From assembly GCA_031213475.1 (NCBI GenBank), contig JARUPZ010000004.1, forward strand, positions 4,225,169 to 4,289,168: a DNA stretch of 64,000 bases, read 5' to 3'. Positions within the stretch are counted from its first letter, which is position 1; every line of letters begins with the position of its first letter. Below the pieces are notes generated by a model. It was not told where the DNA came from, did not search any database, and saw nothing but the letters and a program-made list of their open reading frames with translations. The translations under genes were made by a program, and so were the position numbers. The DNA comes from Nereocystis luetkeana. Its lineage: Eukaryota > Sar > Phaeophyceae > Laminariales > Laminariaceae. This document shows, piece after piece, positions 56,855 to 64,000 of the stretch.

Positions 56855-57096
56855 GCGTTCTACGATAGGGGTTCACCCAGAACGTTTCTGCGTATCCTCA
56901 CTCGAGGAACTCTATACCCCACCGAAAACCTGAAGTCAGCAAAAAAAAATTGTACCCCGATAAATAAGCCCATGTCCCAAGTATGCCAAAGAGTACTTTT
57001 TCGAAAGAAGATTGGCCTCCCTTCCATATCGGGTTTAGGAGCCCCGTCACTCAGAAAACTTTTCAGCCGAAATGTTCTACCTCTATCGTAGAACGC
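56855..57096. mobile_element. Inverted-repeat element K
   Basis: A perfect 14-bp inverted pair GCGTTCTACGATAG (56855-56868) and CTATCGTAGAACGC (57083-57096), with weaker pairing continuing inward (AGAACGTTTC against GAAATGTTCT). It is about 240 bp with no open frame and is the only copy seen. It ends about 30 bp before the right arm starts. Confidence 0.6.
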
Positions 57097-58074
57097 ATCT
57101 ACAACAGTAGTAGATATAATTATCGGTTGTTACCGTGTAAATACAAGTATAAACTCGTTTGCTCTGGACGGTCGCTGTGAGGGCGTTTCGGTAGCCTTTT
57201 GAAAGACTGTCAGCCATGATTCGCGAAAGCTTTGAACTTTGCGCGAGCAGGCGGATTAGTTTTTATTTTTTCGGGAATAGTTTCAACAGGACTGTCAGTT
57301 TTCTGGGGAATTGAACCTTGATATCAGTTACTTTGGCGAGAAACGACCGGCTATGAGACGGCATACGACGCCGGTCATTTGATTATTTTCGTGCGTGGAT
57401 ACATGTAAATATTATACGACGTGCGTCACGCTGGTGCTGCCTCTTCCCATACCGCTGGGCCACCTGCTGGCGTTGCTCCTGCTCGTGCCGATCCTGCTCG
57501 TGCCCCTCCTGCTTGTGCCGCTCCTGCCCGTGCCCCTCCTGCTCGTGCCGCTTCTGCTCGCGTCGCTCCTTCTGGTGCCGCTCCTGCTGGTGCTGCTCTT
57601 GCTTTCGCTGCTTCAGCTGGTACCGGGTGCTCCTCCCGCTAGTGCTGCGCCTGCCTGGTAGACGGCATCGCCTGCTCCTGGTGGTGTTGCTTCTACAGAA
57701 CGAACAGCACTTTTTCCTGCTGCCGCTATGTATGGTGCTGCCTTCAATACACCTACGAAAACCCCCCGAGGCTCCTCTGCCCCTTCCTCTTCTGGCGGAT
57801 CTTGGAAGCCCGTTTCGAACAGGCCTATCAACGTCTGCACCGTGTCCTTCACGCTTGAGACAGGAGGTGGCAGTGAGTTGTGTTTTGTGCTTCTCTGTTG
57901 CTCTTGCTGTTGCTGTTGCTTCCTATATCTACCGCCGCGGCTGCTGTTGTTGTTTGTCCCCTATTTCTACCGCCGCGGCTGAGCAGCTGTTGACGAGTTT
58001 TTTCCACACTACTTTATATTTTTGTTAGTATTCATACGAGAACACGACTTGGTGGCGAAGCCCTTTTGCTGCTG

Positions 58075-58108
<34 letters not shown>

Positions 58109-58579
58109 TTTTCATGCTGTTGAAACCCCGCGCGCCTACCGTCCCTGATGCTGCTTTTCCCGTTTCAGGTTGGTTTATGTAGTCGTCATTCGCGTTGTTG
58201 CTGTTGTAGGCACCTTTGAATCAGTGTCTACCGCCGCTGCTGTTGTTCATGATGTTGTTGTTGTTGTTGTTGTTGACGTTGTTGCTGTTCCCGCAGGTTG
58301 TGTACCTCCTGCACTAAATCTACATCCACGATGTTTTGGCCTTGTTTATTTTATACCAGCTCGCACCGAGATATGGGTATAGTACGTGTATGCGCTGCTG
58401 CTGCCGCTGCTGCTGCCGTTGCTCTGTACAGCCTGCGTTCCTTTTCACACCGAGACAGGTGTCTACCTTCGCTGTAGCTGCTGTTGTTTTTCTGGTATGA
58501 TGTTGGTGGTGGTGTTGTCGCTGTTCCCGCACGTAGTCGACCTTTAGCACTAAATCCAAGACAAAAACGTACTATTTTG

Positions 58580-58670
58580 TTGTTAGAACCGCAGTTCCAG
58601 TTTGGGGACAATCCAGTCAAATTCTAAGTAGTTTGCCCCAACAAACGGGACTGCGGTGTTAAAAGGGTTA
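58580..58670. mobile_element. Family B foldback element, copy 6
   Basis: GAACCGCAGTTCCAGTTTGG pairs with CAACAAACGGGACTGCGG, followed by TTAAAAGGGTTA. There is no counterpart at the matching place in the left arm, so it inserted after the duplication. Confidence 0.75.
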
Positions 58671-58671
58671 A

Positions 58672-58700
58672 GGTCATTCTTATCGGAGAGTTTTTGTTCC
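58672..58700 (+). mobile_element. Family C end fragment
   Basis: GGTCATTCTTATCGGAGAG is the terminal repeat of family C, directly next to family B copy 6. The rest of the element is absent. Confidence 0.6.
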
Positions 58701-60080
58701 AAATTTATAGTTGTTGTTGTTATCGTTGTTGGTGGTGATGGTGGTGCAGGACAAAAAACGTACTAATTCCCATAATGCCATTTGTTTATGCGCTACTGCG
58801 CCTACTGCCATTTGTTTTTTGTGCCGCTGCAGCCGCTGCTACTGCGGTTGTTGTTTACAGCCTGCGTTCGTTTCCGCAAGGGTGTCTCCCGCCGCTGGTT
58901 CTGTTCTTGTTTCTTCTGCTGTTGTTCGCGTTGTTGCCGTTCCCGCGGATGCTGTTGTTGAGTTTTTTCCGCGCTTACCCTTCTTACTTGTGATACGAGC
59001 CACGACTTGGTGGCGCAGCCCACTTCTGCTGCTGCTGCTGCTGCTGTTGCCGCTGCTGCCCTTTTCCCTGCTGCTGTAACCCCGCGGGTCTACCGCCCCT
59101 GGTGCTGCATTTGATGTTTATGTAGTCGTCGTATTGTTGCTGTAGTAGGCGCCTACCGCCGCTGCTGCTGTTGTTGTTTATGCTGTCGTTGTTGGCGTTG
59201 TTGCTGTTCCCGCACGCGAGAACACGACTTGGTGGCGCAGCCCATTGCTGCTGCTGCTGCTGCTGCGGCTGCTTCTCCTTTTCCTGCGGCTGTAATCCCG
59301 CGCGCCTGTCGTCCCTGATGCTGTTTTTGTTGTGTACGCAGTCATCGTTCGCGTTGCTGCTGTTGAAAGGCAGCTTTGAGTTAGTGTCTGCCGCCGCTGC
59401 TGCTCCAGCTGTTGTCTATGTTGTTGTTGTTGTTGATGGTGGTGGTGGTGGTGTTGGCGTTGGCGTTGTTGCTGTTCACGCATGTTGTCGACCTTCAGCA
59501 CAAACTACAGGACACAAATACTTACCCGGTACTAATTTCGAGTTTTTTTTTGCACACTCTAACCAAAACGAAATATCCATTGGTTTTCTCGAAACGAGCT
59601 CAGCTTGAGCTCACACCGAGACAGGGGTATAGTGCGCGTACTGCCATTTGGAAATGCGCTGCTGCTGCCGTTGTTGTTGTTTTTTGCACCCTATACCCGA
59701 GTTGTTTTTCCCGAACAGTTACCGTTGTTGTTTACAGCCTGCGTATCGTTCCGCACCGAGACAGTAGTCTACCGCCGCTGCTGCTGCTGTTGTTGTTCAG
59801 ACATCATCAAAGACAGGCGTTGAGTACACTAACACGTTCCCATGATTCATGCTGCAAACCTTTGCGTATGCTTTTGTTTTTTGCTCATACCTGGTACAAA
59901 TCTTCTGCAACTATTTGTTTATGATACCAGTACTGCCTGTACAACTACTACTACTTACGTTTGTAGCCGCCATTGCCGTTGGTGTTGTTGTTGTTGTTGT
60001 TGTTGTCGTTCCTTCCCTCCCATCCCGAATTACCTTGCATGTTTTCTTCCTGTACAGCGCACGCCAACCAGTACTGGTGT

Positions 60081-60440
60081 GGCCCAAAAATATATCAGGT
60101 GGCATGTCGGCGTCCCCGGTGCCTTGGCAATGTTATGATGCTTAGATTGGGTAGGCAATTGGTTAACCTTACATTTAGTCCAACGACTAAGACCTTCACA
60201 AATGGCGTCGACCCGTATATCCGGTCCATTCAGCGGCGGTGGCCTGAACGTCAGCCAACCGCGTCCGTGCCTCGAGAATAGTCTACGTTACGCTAGACCC
60301 CCCCGCGTACAAACACACTTCCTAAGTGGGTTTGTCATCTCCAAGAAACTGGAATAGCCCCCCCTCCGAGATCGTGTGGCAAGTCGGAGGGGCAGGAAGC
60401 GCGATCTTGATATGTCTGCCTGTCGCGAAGCGTGCGGAAA
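60081..60440 (+). mobile_element. Insertion of ~360 bp found only in the right arm
   Basis: The left arm runs directly from its acceptor region (TTCCTGGGCAG) into CAACGCCCATTT. The right arm interrupts the matching place with about 360 bp that has no left counterpart. I see no clear inverted ends. It removes the normal acceptor of segment b. Its class is unknown. Confidence 0.5.
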
Positions 60441-61600
60441 GTAAACGCCCATTTTTGGAACTGTTTAAAGTACGTTGTCTCGGGTTGCCCCTCCGGCTTT
60501 GCCGTCGCCGTCTCTGCCGCAAAAAAAAACGTAAGGGTTTGTCAACATCATCCATCGCATTCCATTCCTACTTTACGTTTCGTGCCTCCTGCCTCTACAG
60601 CGCACGCCAACGCGTATTTTCTAAAGTTGTTTAGTCTTCGTCAACTAACCTCATACCAACTGAAATATTTGTATTCATCACGTCTTACATGCCTCTTTTG
60701 TGCTGTCGGTTTGTTGTCTATGATCTATTTTTGCAGGTCAGAAGGGTTGTGTCTACTGCAAAAGAATATCAAGGGCAACGACATCTTGATCGACCTGTGC
60801 AAGCCCCCCCTGCACTTCTCGTGCTCCAAGCGCTCCAAGAAGCTCTTCATCGTCCACGTCGAGCAAGTTCAGGGTGAACGCCACGCGAAGTTCGGCGAAA
60901 AGGCTCGGATGGAACTGGAGAAGAGCGCCGCCAAGCGGGAAGGCTGTGTCGGTCGATCGCCTCGGTTCGGACTCGTAAAAGATTTTCGTACTTCAAGAGT
61001 CTGTTCTCGTGTCTATCGTGATCATCCGGTAGAGCACCACACACAGTTGATCTGCCTTTGGTCGGCGCCTGGGGTCTGAATTTAGAGGTGTTCGCGGGCG
61101 TTTCGTTGCAGCGTGCGCATGCGTCTAAATTTTTTTAATACTTTCAGCAAACATCCGTTGTGCGTGTGCTTGCACGTCTGCCAGAGGGTGCTTTGTGTTT
61201 AAGCGTGGTGAGCGGACTGGCTAATTTGTTTTCGGTGGGGTGTTTTTCGCGTACGAAGAGTATCAGGTTTTGCATCGCCTTTATGAAGCTAGTGCCTTGG
61301 CGAGTGCCAATGTCTAACTGACTTTTCTGCATCCCCTTTAGGTGCTGTAGACAGTGAGGGATCCTGTTTTCTTCGATCTACTTTGGGTGTTTGCCAGGGT
61401 GCTGATTCCGTTGTCAGTAGTGACATTCGAGTTTGCGAGGGAATTTATCGTACGACTCCCGTGGCTTCGAGTTTTATCGCGTTTCACGCCGGCCGCGGGC
61501 CCACTCCTACGCTCCGTTGAAGACGTTTTTCCTTAAAGTATTACTGCCGTAATTGGTTGGGGCGTCCGGCTAAGGTTTCATTCGTTGTCGAACCGTTATG

Positions 61601-63044
61601 TGTCGCAGGACATGTATCTACTGGCGCTCTGGTTCGTGGAAGAAGTGCTTACGTCGTCACGCTCATGTCGCCTTCGTGTCTCATGTCAGCTGTAATACAT
61701 AATTTCTACCTGCTTTTTCGGTCATTAGAACTGCCCTCTTGCGTCACCCTCATCTGCATGTTCCACTACCATTTTCCTTATACTGATACATAAGATGATT
61801 TGGTTGTTAACAGGTCCACTTGAGCCATTGCCCCAATAGCAGCACATAACTGCAATTGGTGGATGAGTTCGAACCTGCCCACCGAATACGTATTTCGGCA
61901 AGAGTCTTCTTAAACGCTACGCTTATGCCACTCCGAGGGGAGAACTTGTAACTGAATATAGATTTGCTCACCAGGTACATTTTTTTTCAACGGCATACTG
62001 GGGTTCACACGACGACAATTAATTATGGTTTTCGGAGGGGTGTAACGGTGCTGGTCCATTGGGTATCAAAGTCGCCCGAGAGTTCGTACACTAGAACCCA
62101 GGCAGTGAAGGGAGGAACATGCGTTTATGAGCAACGACATGTGGGTATAACACCGAGTTGGATAATGCGGCACACCATAAACCAAAAAACACACTAGGTT
62201 ATAGCATGCACTGCCGGGGTACTCGCCTATCGCCGGCCTATCTCATAGCGTTGTGACATGACCCAGCAGGTCCTATGCCTGCACCTCATATCGCGAATTA
62301 TGTAGTTCATTCAGACGAACAACTTCATCCAAAATATCGCCGATCCCAATTGGGGTGAAGGGGATGATTCCAACCCCTACAGTGATGCTCACACTACAGC
62401 ACCACAGCTGTATGTATTGACTACTCAGCTCCCTGCCTGATCAATGGCGTTGTCGCTATATCAAATTAACTCTGTATAACGAAATGCCGGGGGGGGGGTT
62501 CAATCAGCATTGATGCCTTCGACACAAGTTACCCTTGGGTCTTGTATAATCGCTCAGCAACCTCACACCCGATGTGCCTTTTTCCCTGAGTTTTCACCCC
62601 TCCATACCCCTGTGCAATAAATCCGATACCTCTCTGGAAATCAAGTACAATCATCTCGTTGTCACTCTTTCAGCCCACCTATTCGATTACTCTGACATGT
62701 GGCATAGCTCGCGTTCATGTTTACATAATAACATGAACGCCAAGCACACAAATAATACATACCTTGGACGAGCTCACATATACATATACCTGCTGCAGCC
62801 GTGCCACAACACCAGGCGTTACGAGCGCGTTTGTTTTGTACAGGTGCGCACGTAGCTCGTTCTTATTGGCATTTGAATTTGACTTCACTTGCTTTGATTT
62901 GATGCTTTTCCCTTTTTATCCCATTTCATTTCACTTCACTTCCTTTCGTTTGATTTCGTTTCTCGTTCTGTGGTCGGGTTTTCCTCGTGCTAGGCCCCAA
63001 TGAATGAGGCTCGCAAACGTGTGTGTGTTGTTTGGGACAAACCG
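61601..63044. other. Intergenic stretch
   Basis: Holds repeat M copy 2 and a G10 run (62489-62498). A C-T rich segment (62570-62700) and a TTTCATTTCACTTC-like run (62880-62960) follow. A B-box-like GAGTTCGAACC at 61868 has no matching tRNA fold. No supported gene. Confidence 0.5.
62050..62170 (+). repeat. Dispersed repeat family M, copy 2
   Basis: CTGGTCCATTGGGTATCAAA, CAGTGAAGGGAGGA, ATGTGGGTATAACACCGAG and GATAATGCGG, matching 56450-56590. Confidence 0.55.
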
Positions 63045-63395
63045 GTATCCCTACCCGTCGACATCCCGCACACGCAGCGTCCGTGCCGATTCCTCATTCC
63101 TAGATATATTCAAGCTCTGTGGTCACAAGACTACGAAACGGAGATTCTACATTGCGCAAGGATTCGGCATTTTCTTGTTTGAGGTGTACGGTGTGTTTAA
63201 GTTATTATGCACATCTTACTGGTTTGTATTCCTTGATATGGCTGTATGTTTCCCCCGATACACTTCCAGTTGTTTTCGGAGTCTGTCCTGCGACCCCACG
63301 AACTCACGTTTTTGGATATTATGAGTTGACATATACAGCATGCCGGTAGACTGCTGTATAAGTATCCCGGGTATGTATGTGTTGTACTGACGAAA
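63045..63395 (+). repeat. Tandem duplication at the right edge, copy 1
   Basis: Shares with 63597-63945: CCCGTCGACATCC, GTCCGTGCCGATTC, ACTACGAAAC, TTTCTTGTT-GAGGTGTACGG, GGATATT-GAGTT and TGCCGGT-GACTGCTG. Short frames in copy 1 are not open in copy 2, so the unit is not coding. Confidence 0.8.
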
Positions 63396-63596
63396 TAAAG
63401 CATATTCATGGCCTAGACTGGCTGGTGTACACATACAAAAACAATGTCATGGGCAAAACACGGATACACGCGTACAGCTGAACAGCGAGAGGAGACGTCA
63501 TATACCATCACATGTTCCGTCAAAGGAAGAACACCAGCGGGTAACCCCACAACGAGGGACAACGCGTGCCGAGTGAACATTACAATACATCGTTCT

Positions 63597-63945
63597 CTCT
63601 ACCCGTCGACATCCAGCACACACGCAGTGTCCGTGCCGATTCTTCAATCCTAGAGACGTTCTAGCCTAATGATTGGAAAACTACGAAACATATTATACTA
63701 CATCGCGCATAGATTTGGCAGTTTCTTGTTCGAGGTGTACGGCGTGCTTCTGTTTTAATGTGCATCTGGATATTACTTGATTGGGCTTTACCTGGTCTAT
63801 GTTTCGCTGATATATGATTCCGCTTCAGTTTTTTTCGAAGCCTGCCCTGTGACCACGGACGCATGAGCTTGGATATTGCGAGTTAACAACAACCTGCCGG
63901 TGGACTGCTGCAGAAGAACACCAGATACGTATTGCACCGGCAACC
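63597..63945 (+). repeat. Tandem duplication at the right edge, copy 2
   Basis: About 350 bp, offset about 550 bp from copy 1 with roughly 200 bp of unrelated sequence between. It is diverged by many substitutions and small gaps. Confidence 0.8.
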
Positions 63946-64000
63946 GTAGAGTCACCCCACGGTAGGGGTTGCACTTTGTGGGACGAAGGTTTCTGAACAA
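63944..64000 (+). repeat. Dispersed repeat family G, copy 2 (cut by window edge)
   Basis: GTAGAGTCACCCCACGGTAG, GGGTTGCACTTTGTGGG and AGGTTTCTGAACAA match 1226-1300. Confidence 0.65.

Larger units (their letters stand above)
54238..57127. other. Spacer of the inverted duplication
   Basis: Single-copy relative to the arms. It holds three (TA)n runs, one copy each of elements K and M, a TACCAGGTA motif (56627) and some weak open frames. A plus-strand frame at 54300-54480 (QSSWHGSRRAPRFYLGSHVW, then RLGQCSAYHTDIVKVDIL) and another at 54590-54820 have ordinary composition but no family. Confidence 0.6.
58030..59520 (+). repeat. CTG-rich tandem units in the right gene's intron
   Basis: Four to five blocks share AACACGACTTGGTGGCG (58041, 59001, 59221), a TTGTCGACC-TCAGCAC-like core (58291, 58535, 59484), GCTTTGAGT-AGTGTCTGCC and CTG/TTG runs. 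It has more units than the left arm's array. Confidence 0.75.
57421..60978 (+). pseudogene. Cys-rich host gene, right-arm copy (degraded)
   Basis: The same gene as at 51172-53979, on the plus strand. Segment a (about 57421-57872) keeps RHAGAASSHTAGPPAGVAPA, the Ala-rich repeats and FNTPTKTPRGSSAP. It lacks the roughly 50-residue Cys-rich part present in the left copy, then ends VSFTLE-TGG at the same donor (GGTGGCA|GTGAGT). Segment b (about 60444-60530) encodes NCLKYVVSGCPSGFAVAVSA and ends at an intact GTAAGG donor. Segment c (60737-60978) follows TTTTTGCAG. It has a one-base deletion in its first 20 codons but keeps DLCKPPLHFSCSKRSKKLFI and KFGEKARMELEKSAAKR in frame, then has a one-base gain before the stop. 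The lesions differ from those of the left copy, so decay happened separately after duplication. Confidence 0.55.
57128..61600 (+). repeat. Right arm of the large inverted duplication
   Basis: Reverse complement of 50570-54237, with extra sequence: elements B and C at 58580-58700 and an insert at about 60081-60440. The outer edge fades at about 61570-61630. Confidence 0.9.

Noticed and set aside
61860-61890. tRNA gene around the B-box-like GAGTTCGAACC
   Set aside because: No A box at the right distance and no acceptor stem.

Overview
This 64 kb window is nuclear eukaryotic DNA, poor in genes and rich in repeats. The evidence is GT-AG exon signals, a Ty1/copia LTR retrotransposon, many small non-autonomous DNA elements and large micro- and minisatellites. 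There is no operon-like packing, rRNA gene, intact tRNA gene or CRISPR array. CAG/CTG-rich introns, a C2H2-finger remnant and the mix of small repeats would fit a large stramenopile genome such as a brown alga. That placement is inference and nothing in the window proves it.

Layout. From 1 to 25 kb the window is a mosaic of short elements: eleven copies of a ~110 bp TA-flanked inverted-repeat element (family A), foldback families B and C, and dispersed repeats D, E, F, G, H and J. They surround a few possible exons. The best is a secreted-protein first exon at 2254-2472 (minus); a probable terminal exon lies at 5550-5776 (minus). From 22.9 to 36.4 kb there are large satellites: inverted (AAT)n/(ATT)n, a 42-base G run, (CAGA)n, a GATCTG-rich tract and a two-part higher-order CAG repeat. 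Several small ATG open frames of unknown function lie between them. From 37.38 to 44.24 kb a young but broken copia element sits inside a ~65-75 bp minisatellite. From 44.7 to 50.5 kb there are local tandem duplications and weak gene remnants.

From about 50.57 to 61.6 kb the window holds a large inverted duplication, with arms of about 3.7 and 4.5 kb around a 2.9 kb spacer. Each arm carries a degraded copy of the same multi-exon gene for an Ala/Pro-rich, Cys-rich protein, transcribed outward, with CAG/CTG repeats filling its introns. The copies differ by separate lesions and by insertions found only in the right arm. The last kilobase holds a tandem duplication.

The most unusual window-wide signal is the 9-bp palindromic motif TACC(A/T)GGTA. 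I count 21 exact copies by eye, against about 0.5 expected at uniform base composition. Copies lie in many unrelated contexts, but none lies between 37.0 and 50.3 kb, which includes the retroelement.
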